From Dillenia suffruticosa (Eukaryota > Streptophyta > Magnoliopsida > Dilleniales > Dilleniaceae), in the NCBI GenBank assembly GCA_033439265.1, contig JAVTVX010000009.1, positions 12,737,109 to 12,801,108 of the forward strand: a DNA stretch of 64,000 bases. The letters are read 5' to 3'. The notes under the pieces are model-generated. The model searched no databases, was not told the DNA's origin, and saw only the letters and a list, made by a program, of their open reading frames with translations. Below, one piece after another: positions 45,440-55,349 of the stretch (position 1 is its first letter; every line of letters begins with the position of its first letter). A program made the position numbers and the translations under genes.

Positions 45440-46698
45440 GGAAAGGCACAAGACAAAAAAAAAGTTATGAGTAAATAATCGGAGGAGCTTAGCCCCACCT
45501 TTAGGTTAAAAGCATAATCTTCTTCCCATGGCTCGGGCCACATTTACTCAGGACGACCCGAGCCTAGAGCTCATCTAGAGACCTTGGTAATCTCTAGACA
45601 TAGTCCTGATGATCTCAGAAAACATGTTGAAGAACTTCTAGTAAATGAACTGAGACGTGTTAACGCGAGAAGGGATGAACTCGCCTAGTATGCTACTGGC
45701 CTCTCATCGTTTGACTCCAAAGTTTCTATAGAATTGATGACTCATGATATACTCCTTCCTCCTATGGCGAGGTGTGACGGCACTACTAACCCCCAGGATC
45801 ATGTGGCTTATTTCGTGACTATAATGATCTCGAGAGACATGTCAAACGCGGCCATGTGCAAGCACTTTCCTATGATCATGAAGGGCAATATGTTAACATG
45901 TTTCAATTTGCTCCCTCCATTTAGTATCAAGAGCTTCTTTCAACTTTGATATCAATACACGACACACTTTGTGATTAGTAGAAGGGCCAAGAGGAAGTCC
46001 ATATCCCTCCTTTCATTACAACAGAAAGACAATGAGTCATTAAGAGACTTTCTCGACAAATTCGAAACCGACATGATAAATGTCTCAGCATTACACCATT
46101 CTATTGCATTAGCAGCACTGTTCACGGGGTTGCACCCATTAGGGATGAAAACTTCCATAACCAAGAACCCCCATCCACTATCCAAGAGTTCTATGCATGT
46201 ACAAAGAAGTATAATATCACAAAAGATGATAAGGCATTTGACAAATGGTGAGAGCACTAACCCGCAATGAATGCAGTTGGTCACCCTAACAGTCTTTGCC
46301 TAAGAAGGCCTGACAAGGACCCTAGCAACAAAGAAGATTCACCAACTATACTCCTCAAAATGAGGTTCCTAACCAAGTTCTACTCCAGATCTGGAACAAA
46401 CCCTCCGTCAGGTAGCCCTTTCGCTTCATGGAAGATGATTCAAAGAAGGATTAGACGCGATACTACCACTTTTACCGAGATAATAGTCACCTAATGGACA
46501 AATGCAAAAAGTTAAAGTCGAACTTGAGTTCCTCGTTTGAAGTGGTTGGCTCCAAAGCTTTATAAGTGTGGAGAAAGAAGACCACCCCCTCAAGGCCAAT
46601 GTGTTGTGAGACATGAAAATGAAAAGGACTAGCAACTGGCCCCAGAAGGAGCTCGCAACTGACTAGATGGGGTAATTCTCCAGGTATATGACAAATAT
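45440..46698 (+). pseudogene. gag: TAT-type gag remnant, element 2
   Basis: Begins near an ATG at 45444. The core frame (45734-45949) has CDGTTNPQDHVAYFVTIMIS, MCKHFPMIMKGNMLTCFNLL, then a TGA inside the FQL..YQ stretch. The next frame (45971-46270) continues ISRRAKRKSISLLSLQQKDN, ESLRDFLDKFETDMINVSAL and ALAALFTGLHP. A shifted frame near 46470 gives HFYRDNSHLMDKCKKLK, the TAT knuckle-like region. These motifs in this order identify a TAT Gag; at least four frame breaks make it inactive. It is interrupted at 46699 by a solo LTR. Confidence 0.8.
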
Positions 46699-47824
46699 TG
46701 TTGAACAAAATAGGTTTTGATGATGATTAGGAGTAATGAAGTTTGATTTTAGGTAATTAATTTAAATTAGAAACAAATTAGACTAATTGTTAAAATTGGT
46801 TCTAGATGTCCAAGTTGCCTCATTCAAATGCATAAGACAACCTATGAGCATGATTGATAGAAATTTGGTTAAGTCAAAATGGCCAAGACGACTTGAGATT
46901 CGACATAAGACGACCTATTGATTGTGTCATAGAAAATAGGATGACCTGAATCATAGCATAAGACGACCAGAGGAAAGTAAGCCTCAGAAGTCCAAGTTTG
47001 CAGAATACCTAAGGCGACCTGACATTCTAGTAAGACGACCTGACTATAGCATTTAGGATAACAAGTCGTCTCAGTAAATATGACAAGGCGACCTGACAAA
47101 ATTGAGTCACAGAAGTCGGATTTTACAGCACCTAAAGATGACTCAGCCTTAAAGGCAAGACGACCCAATCACTCTTAGGACGACCCAAAAATATCCACAA
47201 AACCCCTTGAACCTAGAAACGAAAATGTAAGTCACCTCCATAAAATGAACAAGACGACCTAGGGAAGACATAACACAGAATTAATGGTCTACACATCCAT
47301 AAGATGAATCAAGATCATACACAAGATGACTTGGCTTGTTCATGTCTCAGAAACAAAAGTTTGCATAATAGATGAGGCGACCCATTTGAATACATAAACG
47401 ACTTAAACGTGCATTGTAACAAGCACTCTGCTTCATATTGTATTTCACTCTCTACTTGTTGAGTAAACTCAGAAATATATTTTCTTTGAGTTGAATCGTA
47501 AAAGAAGAATAGAAGTATCGGAATAAGTTTGTTTGATTCTATAAAAATCAAGTAGAAGTATTGAAAAATACTTGTAAAGTTCACTAGCACCATCAGAAGT
47601 TAGTCTATAATTCTTGAATAGAATAGTGGATTTGAAAATTCAGGTGAAACTTGGAAGTTAACGTATACCAAGAAGATAGAACCATTATAAATTGTGTGTT
47701 AATCTTTTCTTACCTGTTCTTGTTTACTCGTGTAAATCAATTTATATTTTAAATCTCTGTAATTAATAAAAAATTTGTAAATAATCTATTTATCCCCTTT
47801 AGGTTATTATATTTAGTGTCAACA
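46699..47824 (+). mobile_element. Solo LTR, Copia-like, TSD AATAT
   Basis: TGTTGAACAAAATAGG to TTTAGTGTCAACA, 1,126 bp, bounded by perfect 5-bp duplications AATAT (46694-46698 and 47825-47829). Termini resemble those of plant Copia elements, and no internal region remains. The strand is assumed from the TGTTGA start. The first half is built of many AAGACGACCT-like motifs (46880-47340). Confidence 0.85.
46880..47340 (+). repeat. Degenerate AAGACGACCTGA motif cluster
   Basis: About 15 scattered copies of (A)AGACGACC(T), some changed to AGGCGACC or GATGACC, at irregular 20-50 bp spacing inside the solo LTR. Spacing is too irregular for a simple tandem array; clustered promoter-binding motifs are possible. 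Confidence 0.65.
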
Positions 47825-47929
47825 AATATGATCTTTTAGATCCTTACTTCCCAACTCACATTCTAATGATGTTGCACCAACACAACCTAGGGTATGCACA
47901 ATAGGATAAAATAGGGTAAACGGTGGCCC

Positions 47930-48490
47930 CGATTTTCTACAAGACAAGACAGTCCAATCCATTTCAAAAGAGGTCCTTGCCACCCATGCCGAGAAGCCGT
48001 CCAAGAAGAAAAGACCCATGATTGGCTTCAACGATGACAATCTGGTGGGAGTCGACTCAGACCGACATGACTCCGTTGTCATTACTAGAAAGACTGGATA
48101 ATACAAAGTGAGTAGGATCTTCATGGATCAAGGAGTTGGTTGTAACGTCCTTTACAATGCTTTTCAATAGATGGGCTTCACCTAAGCGTACCTACAACCT
48201 CATATTAGGCTAATCAAGGGGCTTTCAAGCGAAGGAGTATACCCTAAAGGTACCATTTCACTCCCTATCACTCACAAGACTCTACGGGATCTTGCAATGG
48301 CTACCACGATGTTTAGCATGGTTAAACTACCCTTACTTTACAATTCTATCCTGGGATGGCCCGGCTTGAATGCCCTAGGGGCCCTACTGAGCACAAAACA
48401 TATGAAGGTCAAATTTAGGACATATGTCAGCTCTTCCTCCCAAGTAATCTTGAAACTCTTTACACCATGCCAGATACTTTGTGACACTTG
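47930..48490 (+). pseudogene. pro: TAT-type protease remnant, element 2
   Basis: In frame pieces read SRIFMDQGVGCNVLYNAFQ, then after stops LQPHIRLIKGLSSEGVYPKG, TISLPITHKT, SMVKLPLLYNSILGWPGLNA, LGALLSTKHMKVKF. This order matches the TAT aspartic protease and its downstream segment. The catalytic Asp is present but the usual Gly-Ser/Thr partners are changed (DQGV where families have D-G/T-G-S). RT does not follow; the next sequence is the 62-bp array. Confidence 0.75.
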
Positions 48491-48608
48491 ACTTTATTGC
48501 TCATTTTGCTAGTTGTATTATAATGATTTCCCTTGTGATGCTTTGCCTCATTACCTTTCGGTATTAAATTGATCATATTGTGCATGTGTGACTAGACCGC
48601 ATATCCAC

Positions 48609-49043
48609 TTTCTCGAACGAATGTTTCGTCAACTAGTGATATATCTCCCTGATGGGTAGGCATGACCTACTCTTAATCAAATGAATGTGCCATCAATGAA
48701 GAATGTATCTCCCTGATGGATAGTCATGACCTACTCTCTTGAACAAACGTGTTATCGACTAGGGATGTATCTCCCCAATAGGTAGGCATAGCCCACTCTC
48801 TTGAACAAATGTGCCATCAATTAAGGATGTATCTCCCTAATGGGTAGGCACAACCCACTTTTTCAAACGAACGTGCTGTCAACTAGGGATATATCTCCCC
48901 GATGAGTAGGTATGGCCCACACTCTTGAACTAGCATGTCGTCAATAAAGGATATATCTTCCCGACGGGTAGGCATGACTCACTCGCTCAACAGAATGAAA
49001 ATGCCATCAATGAGGGATATACCTCCCCGATCGGTAGAAGTGA
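48609..49043 (+). repeat. 62-bp tandem array, seven units
   Basis: Each unit has ACTCTCTTGAACAAA, GTGCCATCAAT, AGGGATATATCTCCC and GATGGGTAGGCATGACCC-like phrases, with 10-25% divergence. The same unit occurs singly in this element's LTRs (44625-44700, 53555-53625) and as a short array at 5341-5575. Confidence 0.85.
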
Positions 49044-49254
49044 TCCGGTCATTTGGTCATACACAACGAGTCATACCACCGATATGACGACCTAAATATT
49101 TACTGACGGTTTATATATGAAATGTTACGAATCTTCATTGATTAAAGTACAAAAGTATACAAGTGAGGTCAACGAAAAAGAAAAACTAAGGCCTGGGTAA
49201 AAAAGAAACAAAAGATCATGTTCGAAGAAGAGTAGAAAACTAAAGAGCTCTAAA

Positions 49255-49815
49255 CTATTGGTTGGCTTGGAGCGTATCGGCGGTGACATTCTTGTCTACT
49301 ACTTCAAGAGGAATCTTACCCATAGGAACAAGCGCCAGTTTAGGGTTCAACACCTTAGAGTTGGTACTTTCATCATTTATGGGTATAACGCCCGCCATTC
49401 CTACTTGACGAATGATCTCCATAACATATTGGAGCCTTTTGGACAACCTATGTCGGGCAAGAGTATGCTGATTGATAGTCTTTGCGATAGTCCCCCAGCT
49501 TGACTATTCGTTGCTCAGCAACCTTTAGAGAGCAATCATGCATCTCGGCCTACTTCACCACAGCCTGCAGATATGCCTTGCACACCTTAGCCTTTGCCTC
49601 CAACTCTTCGCATCTCTTGGAGACCACCTTGCACCATTGGAGTGCTATGCTTAGATCAGCCTTTAAGCACTCCATCTCTTTGTTCCAAGCACTTCAAGAG
49701 GCTGCCAATGCTTTTTCCTCCCCGATCTCCCTTTCCTTCTGCACATAGGTATCTTGCAGTTGAGAAACCTCACCACCTATTTGGTCTCCTCGCTATTTCA
49801 GATGATCAATTATAA
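49255..49815 (-). pseudogene. Possible C-terminal part of the antisense ORF
   Basis: Minus strand. Broken frames rich in Arg, Lys and Glu are followed by a 63-codon frame (49446-49255) ending QANQ. It lies on the same strand as, and downstream of, the antisense ORF at 53183-52000, separated by the LTR-like insert at 49828-51895, so it could be the split C-terminus. Sequence evidence for homology is weak. Confidence 0.3.
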
Positions 49816-49827
49816 ATTATCTTTTAG

Positions 49828-51895
49828 TGAAATCATACCGTAAACCCTAAGGGCATAATTGTTTCGTTGCCCTACTCGAGAGAGAATTTATTTAACCAAT
49901 TCTTTGAATCTATTATGGAGCCCAATTTTTTAGATAAAAATCTAAATATTTGAACCCAATTTTGTAGTCCAATTACTAAACTAATACATACAAGCTTCCT
50001 ATCCATGTTTTTGCCTTCTTTTTATTTGTTTTTGCTCTCTTTTCTTTCATTAGCCAATAAAGTGTAGAAATGTCAAAGGAGGATTTAAGGGTTGGACATG
50101 TGTTTGGTGAAGGTTGAAGAACGAAAAAGAAGAGTTGTATACGCGTGTGAAACCACAAGTATGAAAGGCCTATATTCTTAAACCTTCTTGAATGTGCTCT
50201 TGTGTATGTATTTGGGCCAAGAAAGAAAAAGAAAGCGGAAGAGAGAGAGAGAGGGAGGGAGGGAGAAAGAATACTTTTCTTCTTCCTACCCCTAATCACG
50301 AGTCCCTCACTTCTCTCTTGCAAAACCACCTCAAAGTTCATCAAAATTAACATCCAAACTTGAAATAAGCTATTTCTATCTATATATACCTCATACACAA
50401 CCTTTTATTTATCATTGCAATTAATGATTGTCTTAGTCATAGAAATACATTTTCCATTTACACATCATGTAATTAGCTTCTTAGTGGCATTGAATAGATG
50501 TCTAATCTAAATTTTATATTGTGATGTATATAATATTTAGGCAAAAGTCCTTCGAACAAGAATAGAGTTGAGAACTTGGATTAGTGGGAGTGCATACCCT
50601 TCCCAATCTCTGAGTGAGACTTTTATGTCTTTTTTTAATGAGAAATGTTTTTATGTGTTTTTAAAATCTTATTTTGAAATGTGATTTTATAATTCAATTT
50701 TGAGTGTGATGTGTTCTCTTGAAGTGGTGATATTAGAAATGTGAAATTTGACGTGTTATTGTCACTTGATTTGCATTGCATGGTTGATTGATGTTCATTG
50801 AGACAAAAATAACTATGGGTTGCGAAATGTTTTGCAATTTAATTGCAATGAAAATGATATTCTAGGGTGATTGATTGTTCATGTAGTCACGGTGGTTTAT
50901 TGCTCACTCATGAACAGCTAGAGTAAAAGTGGTATGTGTGGAGCCAGATTCTAGAATGGGGTAGCGTGATGTGGGGGAGTTTACCTACCCAAGTTTTCAG
51001 TTGGGTAACCATGAGCAACCAATGGTAATATCCAAGTTAATACAAAGGACGGGATAATTTTTTAGAAAAATGAACGAATAAAAACCCTTGCTGTATCTAA
51101 TTCTTGACCCAGACTAATATCTTGGATTGGAAAGTATATTTTCTATAGTCCCATAGTTTTGAATGGATTGCAACTTATTTTGATGTCCATTTTGGTATCC
51201 ATTTAGAATATTCATTTTGATATCCATGTTGAATTGCCCATTTTGATGCAAAGAGAAATGTTTTCTTTATTTTGAATGTGTTGGTTGCCAAAACTTTGTG
51301 AATACTTTTGTAAATTTGTTAATATTTTTGTAATGATATAATGGAATTTGTTGAAAATGGTTTTAGAATATAATCACACTTCAACTCATTGATATGTACA
51401 CAGATTTCTCACTCATTGGATACATTAGTACTCATCCATATCTTCATCTCTCCTATTTCAAGTTTGTAGCTATTAAGTACAGATAGAGGACCATCGTTTG
51501 CAACTTGTGAGATGCACCTCTATCTGAACTATATACTTTGTGTGAGATAGTTTTGCTTTGACTTAGTTATAGTAGTTTTGGTTTGACTTACTTGGTTGTA
51601 GATGGACCCCATGGGGAAAGTTAATGGAAATTGAAATTTGTTGTATTTTGGTTTAATTGTAGAAACCTTATTATTTTTGTATGTGTACATTTATATTTTG
51701 ATTGGTCACTTTGTGTTAAAATTATGGGGGATTTTACTTATCTCATTTTGAAAAAGGTTTTATGGATAAGGATTTATATTATAGAGAATTGGTTGAGAAT
51801 TGAGATTGTGCTAATAATAGATTAGCTTTGTTGGGTCTTGGAGTGCGAGCCTAGGGTTACACATAGTTCGAGGCAATGTGACGGTTGTCGTGTTG
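49828..51895 (+). repeat. LTR-like insert in TAT element 2, Tekay-related
   Basis: Starts around TGAAATCATACCGTAAACCC and ends near CAATGTGACGGTTGTCGTG. Inside, the order of landmarks copies a Tekay LTR: CT/GA-rich leader (50235-50275), GTGGGAGTGCATACCCTTCCC, the ACTCATTGGATA..ACTCATCC stretch at about 51410, and CAATGTGACGGTTGTCG near the end. Exact termini and a duplication could not be fixed, so coordinates are approximate. Confidence 0.45.
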
Positions 51896-51999
51896 GTGCC
51901 TTTCTCTCTCTACCCCTTGCAATTGTTATAGGTCTGAACAAAGATGATTGGGGGAAAAGCAGTTCCCCAGGACACCCTTTGCTTGCCTTTCCTTGGAAT

Positions 52000-53183
52000 C
52001 AAATAGACAACAGATGATGGCCCTATATTGAGTCCCCTAATTGTTTCTTTAGAGACATCCACAGGGTCCTCCGCAACCTGTCCCTCAATCTCCTCCTTTT
52101 CTTCCTTGAGGTCGTTAGGAATGCGACCCTCGACCTCCTTCTCCTCTTCTCCCTCTTCTTTGTCTCCTCTCTCTCTCCTCTCTCTCCTTCTTGACTCAAG
52201 TACCCATATCTCCTAGAGCTTCAGACTCATGAACTCATGCCTCAACCACCCTCGACATGCCTGGAGAATCCTATCCCCTATTCTCTCCTACATCCTCACT
52301 CGACAAGGTTGGAAGATGATTCTTCCTCTTCTTTCGCATTAAAGAAGAAAGTGGAATAGTGTCGATACCCACATCAGATGCACTCTCCACTGTCGTCGCC
52401 TCTTACTTTGAATTGAGCATTATTAGCTTGTCGGTAGTTATCTCCACAAGGTCCTTTTCCTCATGATAGGCAAGGACATCCACGAGCCTTTTATTCTTCT
52501 TTGTTGCCACGAGAGGCCTTTCGATCTTTCTTTTCTCCCTTAGTAGCAAACCCACTAGAGCCAACATTTTGTTATCTAAAAGGGCCTCAACCCAAATGCA
52601 TTGACCCTTGGCCTTATAATAACCTCTGACCGAATCGATGAATCATGAATGGCGAGAAGGCTAAGGAGTCTTTAGCCTAGGATGCGGCTCCTCATCGGCC
52701 CTCAGCAGCATAGCCATTAGGTCCCTATCTATACTTATGTATGCAGCTTTTATTGATGCTATCCTTCTAAAATAATAAAACCATCCTTCCATAGGAACAC
52801 CACCAGCATACCTCTTAAGCATAAACACAGATGCTTGAATCTCAAAATCAAAACGAAAACGGCAGAAACTCATCAATGACATCATGGCCAATACCAAGTG
52901 CCAAGTGTTAGGAATCAGTATCATTGGATATACTCCAGCGGAACAGAACTTGGGAGAGGGGACCTTTATATAGAACCTTCAAACCATACTTAACGTACTG
53001 CATATACATCGGGACACAACCTTTTGATGCCCTATTAGCCCTATCAACGTTAGTGGCTGACAATATGATATAATCGTCCCCCAACAGCATGTCGTTCTAA
53101 ACATCATGAAGTTCATCCTTCGTCATTGTGCTTCTAATACCATTGACGCTCAGATAAGCGTGCGACGATGAACCCTTGGCCAT
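52000..53183 (-). pseudogene. Antisense ORF of TAT element 2
   Basis: Minus strand, ATG at 53183 (MAKGSSSHAYLSVNGIRST), stop at HDV, then LLGDDYIILSATNVDRANRA, GCVPMYMQYVKYGLKVLYKG. A frameshift near 52915 leads into NTWHLVLAMMSLMSFCRF, FDFEIQASVFMLKRYAGGVP and EGWFYYFRR (to 52661). Downstream is a Lys/Glu-rich, probably disordered region to about 52000. It aligns with the antisense ORF of TAT element 1 from the first residues, including the MTKDELHD and LGDDYI blocks, and resembles the putative gypsy-type transposon family (PF04195, from memory). Role unknown. Confidence 0.65.
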
Positions 53184-53453
53184 TTCTCACCCACTTTCTT
53201 TCTGGGTATTGCTCGCAAATCTCGAATGATCTAGCTTGTGAGTGTCTCTCTGCGCGAAAGTTGATACTATCAAAAAGAAGACACGACAGTATACAAATCA
53301 ATCAAACACTACATTTTATAAAATGTATTGGAGACGATTCATGATAATTGAAGCTATGAGTGCCATATTTAATGCTTTGCACTAACGTTTTTTTGAATAC
53401 TTATTCATTTAATGTCACTCCTAAGGCCCTTCCTATGAAATTGAAATGACATT

Positions 53454-53469
53454 AGGAGTCGGGGAAAAG
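53454..53469 (+). promoter_or_regulatory. Polypurine tract of TAT element 2
   Basis: AGGAGTCGGGGAAAAG directly before the start of the 3' LTR, the expected plus-strand priming position. Confidence 0.65.
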
Positions 53470-53722
53470 TACAGGAGCACAGTCTAGGAGCCCCTTAGCA
53501 TGAGGATTAAAATCCTCTAGGCCCATGATCCAAAAGATGTGCTAGAATGCACCAAAACGTGTCGTCAATGCGGGATATATTTCCTAAATGGGTAAACATG
53601 GCCCACTCTCTTGATATTTATTGGATAGACACTTCTTGATAGCCAACTAATTGTTCCTAACACCCCCTTAGTGCTTGATGATTATCGCTTTTGTAACTTT
53701 TTCTACAAACACGGGGCAATCT
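53470..53722 (+). repeat. 3' LTR of TAT element 2, first 253 bp
   Basis: Begins TACAGGAGCACAG (5' copy TGATGGAGCATAG) and follows the 5' LTR through one 62-bp unit and TGCTTGATGATTATCGCT. It is interrupted at 53723 by the TGTCACGTCCC end of another LTR. Confidence 0.8.
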
Positions 53723-55349
53723 TGTCACGTCCCGATCTGTGATCCAGAGGCGGTGAACAGTCACCCATTCTCTTGGACACTGGCCCAACCCTGCCAAGTA
53801 TCCTTAAGGTAACGCGAGACTAATCATAATTTCAGGTACAGTTTTCAAACATATATATATATATATATATATACTATAAATGAAAGTTCCTTTGTCTCAT
53901 ACAATCATTCTAACATGATCAACTAATTTTCTCAAATATATAGCGGAAGTTCCATACCTTGATACGTCTCTAAAAATAGTCTCTGGAATTTGCGTATGTC
54001 GATATCTATCAACGTGTCCCTCTAAATACTATCTCTGTAAATTTAAGTGAGTGAGGAGTGAGTAAAATTATTTACTTAGTCAGTGAATAATCGTAACATG
54101 TAGTTAATAAGTGGTGTGAAAATGGAGTATTAAAACCATATATATATATATATATATATATATACTTTATATCATATTCAAGTATGAATGACAATTTCAA
54201 ATACATTTCTCTAACATCATCATTCATAAAACATATGCATCCAATCTCATGTCGTAAATCGTAGAATTATGCCAAAACAAGCTCTCGGCAAAGGTCTACC
54301 TCAACTAATGATGAGCCACTAAGGGTTTTTCATTTAAACGAATAAACAACCCTAACTTTGGCGTTGGCATTGGCGTCGACATCGGGCCTCCCCAAGTGCT
54401 AGACTGAAACGTCATTCAGTCCTCCCCTTTTGGTTCAACTTGGTTAGTCCGAAATATAGTATCATATACACGCCACCTAACCATGTAGAGTGTCTGCATC
54501 TCGAGATATCGCAAACGTGCAACAATCTATAGAAAAAGACGGATCTGCTATAGCATACGAGGCGAGTCTATGTGGAACGACGCCTATTATATCATAGTAT
54601 CATGGCTATAAGTACTATCCCCAATCTACGATCAAAGGGATTCAAGTACTAATGCCCGAGTACCTAGTTTTGCATCAAAATCATCAATAAACCAACCATA
54701 CCACATATATATCGATAAAAATCATAAAAATCTAATATAGTATATTATAGCATATAATATCAAAGTATATTTCATGATTTAAAATATGGAATTTATATTT
54801 TTTATCAAAATTCATGGATGCTTATTAAAGAAATTTGGAATACTACATTTATCACAAAATTGTTACCAAATCATTTAACAACAAATTTTGCAACTATTTC
54901 ATAAAATCATGTTTTGAAAGCGATAGAATATGGTTTTGCTCATTAATTATATGGTAACAGTAAAAACCCACTCACTTGTACGGGAAGGGTACACCACTCC
55001 CCTAAAACCTCGGTTCTCAACTAAGTCGCCCTTCGACTATAGTATAGTCGTCTACTCCTAAGACAATAACATATATATATGTCAATCCCCCTATTTCTTT
55101 CAATAAAATTTCTGATTTTCAAATTCCCCTTCTGCGCAGTTTTAAAAAAAATATCATAACTTTCTCTATATAAATCGGATTTGAATGATTCAAATTGTTA
55201 CTTAAAGCTAAAACATATATCTATATTTTTCATGCTCAACTCATTTCCAAAATTCCCACTACACATATTTATAAAAATCTATTTTCAATACAGTTCGTAC
55301 TTATATAACTAAATTTGTGTAGTTTTGGTAGAAAATTCATATCTCAGTA
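53723..55349 (-). mobile_element. Partial chromovirus LTR on the minus strand
   Basis: The + strand start TGTCACGTCCCGATCTG is the complement of a Tekay-type LTR 3' end. Landmarks follow in the reverse order seen in the 7592 solo LTR: GCGGAAGTTCC, AGTGAGTGAGGAGTG, an (AT)n run, GCATCC, AAAAACCCACTCAC with GTACGGGAAGGGTACACC. No primer-binding site adjoins its left edge, so it is a 3' LTR or a solo LTR. Tekay element 3 interrupts it at 55350 and I could not identify its continuation after 63030. Confidence 0.7.

Larger units (their letters stand above)
44533..53722 (+). mobile_element. TAT-type gypsy element 2, 3' LTR interrupted
   Basis: Plus-strand order: 5' LTR 44533-45262, TAT-type primer-binding site, gag, protease remnant, a 62-bp tandem array, an ORF on the opposite strand, a polypurine tract (53454-53469) and the first 250 bp or so of the 3' LTR, cut at 53723 by another LTR. 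RT and integrase are absent. A tandem array plus antisense ORF before the 3' LTR resembles the Retand-type layout described for TAT elements. The 5' flank is GTTAT; its partner would lie beyond the nested insertions. It contains a Copia-like solo LTR and an LTR-like insert. Confidence 0.78.

Noticed and set aside
48609-49043. 62-bp array as a CRISPR array or gene-encoded peptide repeat
   Set aside because: No unique spacers and stops in every frame; the same unit is in the element's LTR.
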